Positions 35,100 to 45,589 of a stretch of DNA of 64,000 nt are shown in pieces. Numbering within the stretch: the first letter of the stretch is position 1; each line of letters starts with the position of its first letter. A program made the translations under genes and the position numbers. Source of the stretch: Bettongia penicillata ogilbyi (lineage: Eukaryota > Chordata > Mammalia > Diprotodontia > Potoroidae); NCBI GenBank assembly GCA_023548195.1, contig JAJHZJ010000014.1, positions 14,422,718 to 14,486,717 on the forward strand, in the 5' to 3' direction. The notes beneath the pieces are model-generated. The model was not told the origin of the DNA and searched no databases. It saw only the letters and a list, made by a program, of their open reading frames with translations.

Positions 35100-36281
35100 T
35101 AAATAGAAATGGGAAAAAGAAAAGATTAAGGAATTGGGAGTGCAACTTGAACAAACCAGAAAAAATTGACCATATCAGAAAAAAGAACAAGTTTAAAGTC
35201 TTCAGTTGAGTCCCAGATTGGAAATCCTTAAAATCAAGGATGAGATTAATACAATTAAAAATATTTTTAAAAACCTATTGAGATAATAAATAAATCTCTA
35301 GATTGGTTTTAATGGAAAAAAAGAATAAGATGGATAAGTTATTACTTAATTTGATTTTTTAAAAAAGAAGAAAACCAAATATACTGAATCAAAAATGAAA
35401 AGGGTGAAATCATCACCAATGAAGAAGAAATCAAAGCAATTATTTGGAAATACTTTGCTCAATTATGTGCCAATAAGTCTGACAATCTGAGCAAAATCAA
35501 TGAATATTTACAAAAATATAAACTACCTAAATTAACAGATCAGGAAACAAAATGCCTAAATAACCCTATCTTAGAAAAGAAATTGAACAAAAATAATCCC
35601 ATTTTAGGAAAAGAAAATGCATTCCCTAGGAAAAAATCCCCAGAACCAGAAGGGTTCATCAGTGAATTCTACCAAATATTTAAAACTATTTGGACAAAGA
35701 GACAAAAAAAGAGTCCTCCTAGACTCTTTTATGGCACAAATATGGTGCTGATACCTAATCAGGAAGAGCCAAAACAGGGAAAGAAAATTATAGACCAATT
35801 TCCCTAATGAATATTGATGCAAAAATTTTGAACAAAATACTAGCAAGGAGCTTCCAAACAATATATCACAAGGATTACATACAATGAACAGATGAAATTT
35901 CTACTAGGAATTCAGGGTTGGTTCAATATTAGGAAAACTATCAATAAAATTACCATATCAATAAAAAAAACAGGAGAAACAATATGATTATCTCGAGATG
36001 TTGAAAAAGTATTTAATATCCTTTCATATTAAAAACACTAGAGAGCAGAAGTATAAAGGGAACATTTCTTAAAATAAGTAACATCTATGTAAAACTATCA
36101 GTAAGCATTATCAGTAATTGAGATAAGCTAGAAGCATTCCCAGTGAGATCAGGGGTGAAGGAAAGATGTCCATTATCATTACTGTTATTCAATAAAATTC
36201 TAGAACTGTTGGCTATAGCAACAAGAGAAGAAAAATAAATTGAAGGAATTATAATAGGCATTGAGGAAATAAAGCTATTAT

Positions 36282-36364
<83 letters not shown>

Positions 36365-36706
36365 ACATATATATACATATACATGTATATATATATATAC
36401 ATATATATGGTATGCTTAGAGAGCCCTAGATCATCAAATAAAAAATTACTTGAAATAGTTAACAACTTCAGCACAATTGCAGGATATAAGATAAACCCAC
36501 ATAAATCATTAGCATTTCTTTATATAATGGATGAAGCCCAGCAACAAGAGATAAAAAGAGAGATTCCATTTGAAATAGCTATAAACAGTATAAAATACTT
36601 GGGAATCTACCGGCCAAGACAAACCCAGGAATGATATGAAAACAATTACCAAATGATTTTCACACAAATAAAGTCAGATCTAAATAAGTGGGCAAGGAAG
36701 AGCACT
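35100..36706 (+). pseudogene. L1 ORF2 reverse-transcriptase relic
   Basis: ORF2 is the L1 endonuclease and reverse transcriptase. Short open pieces match its RT domain: EPEGFISEFYQIFKTIW (about 35640-35700), [11 protein letters not shown], an '[17 protein letters not shown]'-type stretch near 35800-35850, FPVRSGVKE near 36140, and YKINPHKSLAFLYIMDEAQQ then KYLGIYRPRQTQE (36490-36634). The catalytic FADD codons are absent, replaced by a microsatellite at 36282-36408. Many stops and frameshifts. Confidence 0.85.
36282..36408. repeat. Compound microsatellite (CT)n(AT)n(GT)n(AT)n
   Basis: About 127 bases of CT, then TA, then GT, then mixed ATAC/TA repeats, lying inside the L1 RT region exactly where the family has ttctctctttgcagatgat. 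Confidence 0.95.
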
Positions 36707-37290
36707 AACATAGTATGACCACAATGGAGGAGGGGATCTTCGTCACAGTTTCAGGGAAGAAAAGAGTCCTTGTGATCTCTCATAGACCAGAGCACAGGCC
36801 AGGAGAGTAGTAAACATCTCACCTTAAGACCATATCACCCTAGAAAAACTGAAAACTTACAAGTCCCTAGAAGTATCTCTGAAAACAGTTACATCAAAGA
36901 AAAAAAAATGGGACAATGCCCCCTCTACCCTGGAAGCAGAACCCTACTTTAAGAAATACTTAAAATCACCTAATAAAGTTGGGGAAATGAGCAAACAGCA
37001 GAAAAAGAAAAACTCTAATTGTTGAAAGTTACTATGGTAACAAGAAAAATCAAAATACACTCAGAAGAAGACAATCAAGTCAAAGCTCCTACACCCAAAG
37101 TCTCCAAGAAAAGTATGAATTAGTCTCAGGTCATGGAAGAGCTCTAAAAGGGTTTTGAAAAGTAAGTAAGAGAAGTACAGGAAAAATCAGGAAGAGAAAT
37201 GAGTGATGCAAGAAAATCATGAAAAATGAGTCAACAGCTTGGTAAAGGAGGCTCAAAAAAACCCTGAAGAATATAACACTTTAAGAAACA
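36707..37290 (+). mobile_element. Old L1 5' UTR and ORF1 start
   Basis: accagagcacaggccaggag (about 36785) and gaaaacttacaagtccctag (about 36849) repeat the 5' UTR of the old L1 at 31960-32080. ORF1 begins to be recognisable near 37130 (catggaagagctctaaaagg) and stops at about 37290, where BovB sequence begins. Confidence 0.7.
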
Positions 37291-38390
37291 ACTCAGCTGT
37301 AGATATGTCCAGTAACAAAAGGAAAGTCCAACCAGTAAAGATTGCATATGAACCTGGAATATAAGATCTATGAACCAAGGTAAGTTGAATGTGGTCAAAT
37401 AGAAAATTCAAAGATTTGACATTGACATCTTGGGTGTCAGAGAACTTAAATTGATGGGACTGAGTAAATTTAATTCAGGTGATCATTCCATACACTACTG
37501 TGGGTATGAATCCGTTATAGGAAATGGAATAGCCTCATAGTTAATAAGAGTGAGAAAAAGAATACTGGGGTATAATCTCAAAAATGACAGCATCATATTT
37601 GTTCAAATCTAAGGCAAATCTTTGAACATCACAGTAATACAAGTCATCCTCCAAACATTAATGCTGAAAACACCAAATTTGCTCAGCTCAAGAAAGACTT
37701 ACATCTTCTAGAAATTACATGTTTTAAATGTTATAATTATCATAGGGAATTGGAATGCTAAAATGGAAAATCAAGATAATTGGAAGAACAGGTAAATTTG
37801 TTTTTGAAGTACAAAATGAAGCAGGCAGAAACTAATAGAGTTGTGTCAAGAAAACTTGCTCATAGAAAATATTCTTCTTCAACAACCCAAAAGACAATGC
37901 TACAAATGGACAACATCAGATGGTCGATATCAAAACCAGATTGATTATACACTTTGCATTCAGAAATGGAGAAGGCCTATTTACTTAGTTAAAACAAGAC
38001 CTGGAGCTGGCTGTGGCTCAGATCACGAGCTTCTTATTGCAAAACTGAGACTTAAAGAAGGCAGGGAAAGCCATTAGACCATACAGTATGACCTAAGTAA
38101 CGTCCATTATGAATGTGAAGTGGAAGTGACGAGCAAATTTAAAGGATTAGATCTGGTAGGTAGAGGGCCTCAGGCACTGTGGACAGAGGTTTGCAATATT
38201 GTACAGGAGCCAACAACAAAAAGCATTTCAAAGTAAAAGAAGAGAAAAAAAGAAAAATGGCTGTCTCATGAGGATTCAGGAAAGTTTCATGAATTGAGGA
38301 CAGAGAAAAATGAAAAGTAAAGGAGAAATGGAAAGAAATACCCAGCATAATGCAGAATTCCAGAGAATAGCAAGGACATAGAAGGTTTTC
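37291..38390 (+). mobile_element. BovB-type RTE LINE fragment (endonuclease domain)
   Basis: In pieces, the translation follows the apurinic-type endonuclease of BovB: DIDILGVRELKLMG near 37420-37455, then the 78-codon open part 37841-38077 with YKWTTSDGRYQNQIDY, TRPGAGCGSDHELLIAKLR. The SDHE motif (38018-38029) holds the catalytic histidine of the family. The match continues to about 38390 (gcagaattccagagaatagc). No reverse transcriptase follows because a minus-strand L1 starts there. Stops and frameshifts make it inactive. BovB is well known for spreading between vertebrate lineages. Confidence 0.85.
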
Positions 38391-40940
38391 TTTTATTTCT
38401 TTTTGATATTTTGTTATTTATTTTAAACATATTTCAATATTAGACATGTTGTAAAGAAAAATCAGACAAAGGGGGTAAAACAAGAAAGGAAAAAACAAGC
38501 GAAAAGGAGAGAAAATAGTATGCTTCCATCTGCCTTCAGACTCTATAGTTCTTCTCTGGATGTAGATAGCTTTTTCCATCATTACTTTTTTGGAATTTTC
38601 TTAGATCATTGCATCGCTGAAAAGAGCTCAGTCTATCAAAGTTGGTGATAGCACAATATTGCTATTACTATGTATAATATTTTTCTGGTTCTGTTCACTT
38701 CACTGAACATCAGTTCATGTAAGTCTTACCAGGTTTTCTGAAATCCACCTGCTCATCATTTCTTCTGGAACAATAGCATTCTCTTACTTTCATATACCAT
38801 AACTTGTTCAACCATTCCCCAAATGATGGGCGTTCCCTCAATTTCTAATTGTCTGCTAACGCATAAAGAGATACTCTAAATATTTTTGTATATAGTAGTC
38901 CTTTCCCCATTTTTATGATCTCTTTGGGATAACAGACCTAGAAATGGTATTGCTAGATTAAAGGTTATGTTCAGTTTTATAGCCCTTTGAACATAGTTCC
39001 AAATTGCTCTCCAGAATGGTTGGATCAGTTCTCAGCTCTACCACTAGTGTTCCAATTTTCCCACATCTCCTCCAATATTTATCATTTTCCCTTTTTTGTC
39101 ATCTTAGCCAATCTGATAGGTGTGAGGTGGTGTCTCAGGATTGTTTTGATTTGCACTTCTCAAATCAATTTAGAGCAATTTTTCATACAATTATAGATAG
39201 CTTTAATTTCTTCTGAAAACTGTGTGTTCATATCCTTTAATCATTTGTCAATTGGTGAATGATTTCTATTCTTATAAATTTGACTCAGTTCTCTAATCAG
39301 AGACTGACTATAAAAAATTGTTCACCAGTTTTCTGCTTCCCTTCCAATCTTGGGTGCATTGGTTTTGTTTGCACAAAAACTTTTTACTTTAATGTAATCA
39401 AAATTACCATTTTGCATTTCCTAATATTCTATGTCTCTTATTTGGTCACAAATTCTTCCCTTTTTCATATATCTGACAGGTAAACTATTCCTTGCTCTTC
39501 TAATTTCCTTATAGTTTCATCCTTTATGTCTAAATTATGTGCCCATTTTGACCTTATCTGGATATATAGTGTAAGATGTTAGTCTATGCCTGGTTTCTGC
39601 CACACTATCTTCCATTGTCTATGGTACCTTTTAGCAAGATGTAATTTCCTTCGTTATCTCTTCTATTAGATCTATTTTTGCTTTTTCTTTGTCTGAAATC
39701 AGGATTGCTACCTTACTTTTTTTTACTTCAGCTGAAGCATAATATATTCTACTTTAACTTTTCATCTTTGCTTTGCATGGATCTCTGCTTCAAATGTGTT
39801 TCTTGTAAATCACATATTGTAGAATATGGTTTTTAATTTATTCTGCTATCTGCTTCTGTTTTATGGGAGAGTTCATCCCATTCATACTCACAGTTATGAT
39901 TACTAATTGTATCTTTCTCTCTATTCTATTCCCTCTCCCTCCCCTCCTATTTGTGCCTTTCTCTCTCCTTTCTCCCTTTCCCCCATCACTAGTGTTTTGC
40001 TTCTGGCCACCACCTCCCTCAACCTGCCCTCCCTTCTATCAGTTACCTCTCTTTTCTTTTCCTTTTCCCCTACTACTTCTTCTCTCCCTTCTGTTCTCCT
40101 TTCTATCTAACCCCTTGTTTTTCTTCCCCTTCCCCTCTTACTTTCTATAGCATAAGATACATTTCTATACCTGAGAAGTGTTATTCCCTCTCAGGGAATC
40201 CAATGAAAGTAGAGTTGAAACAATATTCATCTCCTTCCCTTCTAGCTACTAGGCCTATGTGCCTCTTCATGTGATACAATTTACCCTTTTCTGCCTCCTT
40301 CTTTCCTCTTCTTCCAGTACAATCCCTTTTTTCACCTCTAAATTAGTTTTTTTATTGATCATGTCAAAGTAAATTTATACCTACACCTTCTGTCTATGTC
40401 CCCTTCTAAATGTCATAATAAAGATCATTTTCTCACGTAGCGATGTAAACAGTTTAACCTTATTGAACATCATAGTATTTTTTTCTTTCCAGTTTATATT
40501 GTGTCTCATATTGGAAGATCAAATTTTCTGTTCTGCCCTGGTTTTTTCATCAAAAATATTTGAAAGTCCCATGTTTCATTGAATATTCTTCTCTCCTAAA
40601 AAATTTTACTCCGTTTTGCTGGGTAGATGATTCTTGATTGTAATCCAAGATCCTTTGCCTTTCAAAATATATTCCAAGCCTCAGATCCTTTAATGTAGAA
40701 GGTGCTAGATCCTGTGTAACCCTGACTGGAGTTCCACAATATTTAAGTTTTTTCTTTCTGTCTGCTTGCAATATTTTTTCCTTGACCTGATTATTCTGGA
40801 ATTTGGCTACAAAATTACTTGACATCTTCACTTTGGGATGTCTTTCTGGATATTGTAGGTATTTGGTGAATTCTTTCAATGATTATTTTACCCTCTAGTT
40901 CTTGGACCTTGCAAGTTTTCCTTGATAACTTCTTTAAATA
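38391..40940 (-). mobile_element. Minus-strand L1 lacking most of ORF2
   Basis: On the minus strand the order is: ORF1 C-terminal half (40940-40500; open part 40879-40550 with NFVAKFQNNQVKEKILQADR), the region after ORF1 with long purine runs (40490-39860), the start of ORF2 endonuclease (39850-39612; plus-strand gtttcttgtaaatcacatat for the LQETH motif), then directly ORF2 end and 3' UTR (39610-38391). The reverse transcriptase is missing at the join near 39610. It ends in an A-rich tail next to the BovB fragment. Confidence 0.8.
40550..40940 (-). pseudogene. L1 ORF1 C-terminal relic
   Basis: Open on the minus strand at 40879-40550. It covers the C-terminal domain of ORF1 (VTQDLAPSTLKDLRLG) and ends before the TYPAKLS motif is intact (here TQQNGVKFF). 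The RNA-binding domain entry is lost upstream where the RTE-like LINE adjoins. Confidence 0.75.
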
Positions 40941-40944
40941 ATAA

Positions 40945-43900
40945 TGCTGTTGAGGTGTAGGGTGTGTTCAGAGAGGACCAGTACCTTTGGTGTGATAGCT
41001 GCTGAGCACTTTTGGGAGTTCTTTCCACCTTTGGTGTCCATCTGTTCCACCCAATTCTCACCTGTGACTCCAAGAAGCTGCAGCATGCGCAGATGGGCCA
41101 AACCAGGTTGAGGGTAACCAAGGGGTCTCAAACCCATTGGTGAGTTAGGGGAATGGGCAGACGAGAACAATTTGTTCCAATTGCCATGAGGGCAGCTGAA
41201 GCAGGCAATGTGGAGCACTTAGAGCTTGGTTAGACACCAAAGACACAAAGGCCATCCACTGCATCCTATGCCATCACCAGCTATCTTAACTCTGTCCTGC
41301 CACTAGACTATGATAACTCTGGAGGAGTGAGGTTGATGACTTTGTGCAACTCAGCCTCACTTAAATCCAATCTAGTCAGCAAGTTGGTATGTCTGCTAAA
41401 AGGAGTGAATGACAGGTTCATGGCAATGTGATTGTCACTGGCAGGAAAATGTCACGCCACCATCATCAGTGCCTATGATCCAACCATGATGAATCCTGAT
41501 GAGGTCAAAGAAAATTTTTTATGAAGACCTAGAGACCCTTATCATCAATGTACCAAAAGAAGACAAGCTTATTCTGGGTGAGTTTAATGCTAGAGTAAGT
41601 TCAGACTACCAGACATGGCAGGAAGCCCTAGGGAGGAATGGAGTTAGAAACAGCAACAGCAATGGTCATTTAGTACTGAAGACTCATCTCATGACCTTCT
41701 CATCACCAACACTGTTTTCCATTTACCTAAATGCAATAAAACTTCATGGATAAACCCTCACAGCAAACACTGGCATCTAACAGACTATGTGGTTGTAAAG
41801 AGAAGAGACAGACAAGATGTGAGAGTGACAAAGGCAATGTGTGGTACAGAGTGCTAGTCTGATCATAGCTGTCCTTTCCAAGCTAAATATTTGCATTTAT
41901 CAAGAGTGTCAACCCCAAGGCAAATTGACAACCAGAAGAATTAATGTCAACAATTAGAGCTCTTCTCTCAGCATGAACAGTTTGTTGCTAACTTGGAGGG
42001 AAAGTTGAGCAAATACACAGTTGGCAGCAGTGGAGCAGAAAAAGAGTGGGCAGCTTTCAGAGTTATGGTGTACAACACTGTGTTTGCTCATCTGGATCAG
42101 AACACTCACAAACACCAAGACTAGTTTGATGAAAATGATGGGGAAATTCAGAAGCTGCTAAATGAAAAATGATAACTCCACAGGATTTACCAGCAGGATG
42201 GTTCATCCACCTCTAAGAAGGCAGCATTTAATTCCTTCAAACGGAAAGTACAAGCAAAGCTTAGAGAGATGCAGGATTCCTGGCTCAGGAAGAAGGTAGA
42301 TGAAATTCAGTTTTATACTGATAGTAACAATCCAAAGCATTTTTATGATTCCCAGAAAGCTATATATGGACCAAAAACCTATGGTGCATCATAAGTACTT
42401 AGTGCTGATAGAGCCACATTGATTGGTGATAAGGATATGATCCTAGAGAGATGGGGTGAACACTTCCATAGTGTTCTCAACAGACCATCATCAATGAATG
42501 CTGAGGCCATTGACTGTTTACCTCAGATTTACTTTAGATGTATTTCCAACTGAAGAAGAGGTTTTGAGGGCCAGTAGGCTCCTTTCATGTGCAAAGCAGA
42601 TGGTATTGATTCTATTCTACCTGAAATTTACAATGTATGGGGACGATTGTTCATACAAAAGTTGACTGAAATTTTCTAGTTTATATAAGAGGAGGTTATC
42701 CCCCAGGAGTTCAAGGATGTTCATTGTCCTTCTCTATAAGGGTAAAGGGAATAGATTGTCCTGCGACAATCATGGGTGTTCTCTCTCTTAGTCATTGATG
42801 GAAAACTTTTGTTAGGGTTCACCTTAATAGGCTGATCCTTCACCTAGAAGATGTTCATATATCTGAGAGTCAATGGCTTCAGAAAGGGCTGAGGAACAGT
42901 CCGTGTGGTGTTTGCTGCCTGACAACTCGAGGAGAAATGACAGGAGCAGAACAGAGGTCTCTACACAACGTTTGTAGATCTGACCAAGGCCTTTGACACT
43001 GTGAGAGCTTATGGAAAATTATGTCACACTTTGGTTGCCCAGAAAAGTTCATCAGTATTGTATGTCAATTTCATGATGGCCTGTTTGCCCAGATTCTGGA
43101 TAGTGGACAATGCTTTCGTGCCTTCCCAGTCACCCATGGAGTGAAACAGGACTGTGTGATGGCCCCCATGCTTTTTAGCATGATATTTTCAGCAATGTTG
43201 TCAAATGCTTTCAATGAAGATGAACACAGCATCAAGGTCAACTACTGTACTGATGGTAAGTTCTTCAATTTCAAAAGACTACAAGCCAAGACCAAAGTGG
43301 AGGGAGTGTTGGTGCATGATTTTCTGTTTGCAGATGACTGTGCACTCAATGCAGCCTCTGAAGCTGAGATGCAATCAAGTATGCATCAATTCTCTGCTGC
43401 TTGTGCTAATTTTAACCTAATAATTAACACCAAGAAGGCACAGGTGCTCCATCAGCCACCACCACACCATCTATACATGGAACCATCAGTTACAACAAAT
43501 AGAGAAGTTTTGAATGCTGTGGATAAGTTCACTTACCTTGATAGTGTACTTTCCAGGCACATACACATTGACAATGTGGTTGACACACGCATTGCCAGAG
43601 CTAGTTCAGGGTTTGGGAGGCTCTGAAGAAAAGTTTGGGAGGGAAGAGGTATTAGACTGACTACCAGACTGAAGGCCTACAGAGCCACTGGGCTGACTTC
43701 ATTGCTGTATGTCTTTGAAACATGGACAGTCTCCCAGCACCATGCCAGGAAACTGAATTGCTTCTATTTGAACTGTCTTTGGAAGATTCTGAGGATCACT
43801 TGGCTGGATAAGGTGCCAAAAACTGAAATCCTTGCTCGAATTGAACTGCCAAGCATTCAGACTATGCTTCAGAGAGCACAACTCCAATGTGCTGGCCATG

Positions 43901-44310
43901 TTTTTCGAATACAAAATGTATGCTTGCCAAAAAGACTATTTTATGGAGAACTCACATGGGGCAGGTGATCACATGCTAGTCAGAAGAAGTGACTCCAGGT
44001 TCCTCTCGAGAACTTTGCATTTGACTGTGTGACATGGGAGACACTGGTACAGGACCACTCAGCATGGCATGCCCACATCGGAAAAGGTACTATGCTTTAT
44101 GAGCAAAGCAAAATAGAGACAGCACAAAGGAAAAGTAAAATGCGCAAATTTGGAGTACCCACTCCAAATATTCACACTATCTATGCTCAATCTGTGGTAG
44201 AGCACTCCGAGCTCATATTGGTCTGATCAGCCACAGTCACGCACACTGAAACTTCACTTTTATCGTGCTGGTGTCATTTTGGTCCTCTTTGAGAGGGAAG
44301 GACAACAACC
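40945..44310 (+). mobile_element. Nearly full-length RTE-like LINE (not BovB)
   Basis: The 5' UTR (40945-41380) holds cacctgtgactccaagaagc and cccattggtgagttagggg. Then come an endonuclease domain (41400-41950), a linker (to about 42580), a reverse transcriptase (about 42600-43500), and a C-terminal part to about 44240. The 3' end is tcattttggtcctctttgag followed by caacaacc repeats (44270-44330). This is one unit of 3.4 kb with one long reading frame in the ancestor. It differs clearly from the BovB fragment just upstream. I place it in the RTE group by its single APE-RT frame and its short repeated tail; the exact clade needs a tree. Confidence 0.8.
41400..44240 (+). pseudogene. RTE-like LINE ORF: endonuclease plus reverse transcriptase, broken
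   Basis: The protein would nick DNA and copy its own RNA at the nick. Endonuclease: open 41499-41753 with EDLETLIINVPKEDKLIL and GEFNARV, where the family has GDFNARV (Asp to Glu). RT: TFVDLTKAFDTV near 42975 holds the first catalytic Asp; open 43021-43626 has GVKQDCVMAPMLF and the catalytic LFADDCALNA at 43324-43350. C-terminal part: open 43702-43968 with FETWTVSQHHARKLN. The end near 44160-44235 corresponds to a Cys/His zinc-finger-like motif in related elements, degraded here. Several frameshifts and stops separate the blocks, so it is dead. Confidence 0.85.
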
Positions 44311-44339
44311 TACAACCACCACCACCACCAAAAAGTGCT

Positions 44340-44410
44340 GCCCAGGCTGGCTCTTTTTTTTTTTTTATTATGACTCTCATATAGACCAATAATTCTTAAA
44401 TTATCTCTCC
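44340..44410 (-). mobile_element. L1 ORF1 scrap
   Basis: The plus strand tagaccaataattcttaaat and tatctctcctgga is the reverse complement of the ORF1 RNA-binding-domain entry. Only about 60 bases. Confidence 0.55.
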
Positions 44411-44560
44411 TGGAGTCAGAAAACCTGTCTGATTCTTATCATCCATATGACCATGGACAAACCATTTAACCTCTTTAATCCTGTTTTCTCATATTCAAAA
44501 CGTGTTTGAAAACAAATTCATCACTTTGTGAGGAATAAGTAAAAGATAAAGCACTATTTA
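44411..44560 (+). mobile_element. Diverged SINE fragment
   Basis: atgaccatggacaaaccatt, taacctctttaatcctgttt and tctcatattcaaaa follow the MIR/tRNA-SINE core order. Confidence 0.5.
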
Positions 44561-44749
44561 TATATGTGCACACATATATACATTCTTATTATTTTAGGGC
44601 ATCCATTGTCTTGCATTTTTTCTATTATTAGAAATCAGTGTTCATATATTTAAATGATTAGTAATACTTCAACATAATAGGGCAGAAAACCTTGGGTAGT
44701 AAATGTTAGCAAACACTCATTTTCAAAAGAGAAAATTGTAACAATAAGG

Positions 44750-44751
<2 letters not shown>

Positions 44752-44785
<34 letters not shown>
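44752..44785. repeat. (TA)n microsatellite
   Basis: About 34 bases of uninterrupted AT dinucleotides. Confidence 0.97.
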
Positions 44786-44788
<3 letters not shown>

Positions 44789-44854
44789 GGACTTATTGTT
44801 TCATTAGTGTGGGAATACTCTCCACCAACATAGTTCATAAATCATCTAATATTT

Positions 44855-44935
44855 ATAGGCTCAGAGATTTGTCTGAAGCATGGTCACATGGATAATAGTG
44901 TCAGAGGCAGGATTTGAATGCAAGTATTCCTCTTA
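44855..44935 (-). mobile_element. MIR-like SINE fragment
   Basis: The plus strand tcagagatttgtctgaagca, tggtcacatggataatagtg and aggcaggatttgaatg is a reversed MIR core. Confidence 0.6.
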
Positions 44936-45104
44936 ATAGGTTTGTATTGTATATTGCGTAGTGTTGTGATACACTATATAATTCTGGTTCTCATATAAGT
45001 AAATTTTTTCATATTGTTGGACAGTGGAGTATTTCAGAAAACTAAATACTCTAAGTCATGGACTGTATATGACAACATAGCACAGAATATCATATCATAA
45101 CATA

Positions 45105-45345
45105 TCAGTTTAGTGATGGATAAAGTTCCAGACCTGAACTCATGAAGCTCTGAGTTCAAATCCTGTCTCAGACACTTAATTGACAGTGTAAACCTGGACA
45201 GATTGTTTGATCTCTCTAAATCTTAGTTTCCTAATTTGTAAAATGGGGATTTTAATAGTATCCACACAGGGTATTGTAAGGATGAAATACAATAATATAT
45301 GAAAAGCTTAAAGTATTACCTAAATTACAGCTATTACAATAACTA
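45105..45345 (+). mobile_element. MIR/tRNA-type SINE
   Basis: gtgatggataaagttccaga, gagttcaaatcctgtctcag (B-box), cttagtttcctaatttgtaa and aatggggattttaatag are in family order. Diverged. Confidence 0.75.
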
Positions 45346-45589
45346 GTATTATAGCATAATATGCAGATTACTACTATTAATAACTTCAAATGCCATAAAC
45401 TAGATTTTATTATTAGTAGTATCCCACTTCAATTAATAGTCCTTCCATTCAACTTTATATACTACATCTATTCCCTAATTTCTAAACATCACATCAGATC
45501 CCATTCTTTGCCACCTCAATGGATCTCTGAAAATTCTTGGACATCTTTAGAATTTGTTTTGCTTAGGACTAATCCTTCTCCTAATTTCC

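Larger units (their letters stand above)
30130..36706 (+). mobile_element. Old L1 with ORF1 and ORF2 relics (host of nested inserts)
   Basis: The 5' end is gagtagagccaaaatggtgg. The 5' UTR runs to 30519 and resumes at 31886 after the nested copy C (cagggtaaggaggaacac). ORF1 relic: about 32340-33480. The region after ORF1 has G-rich runs. The ORF2 endonuclease part is at 34020-34454 (caatatgttgtttacaagaa, then acacacttgaagc, for the LQETHLK motif). A second insert lies at 34467-35098. The ORF2 reverse-transcriptase part (35100-36706) shows PEGFISEFYQIFK and YKINPHKSLAFLY. A large part of the endonuclease end is missing. Frames are heavily broken. Confidence 0.8.

Noticed and set aside
36329..36634. 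101-codon frame beginning Val-Cys repeats
   Set aside because: Its start is only the GT/TA microsatellite; the rest is the L1 reverse-transcriptase relic.
39863..40150. Ser/Pro/Phe-rich open frames
   Set aside because: They are the plus-strand reading of the purine-rich region after ORF1 in a minus-strand L1. Low complexity, no domain.
43021..43626. Host gene with reverse-transcriptase domain
   Set aside because: It is the RT block of a LINE with frameshifts on both sides and LINE ends at 40945 and 44310, not a domesticated gene.
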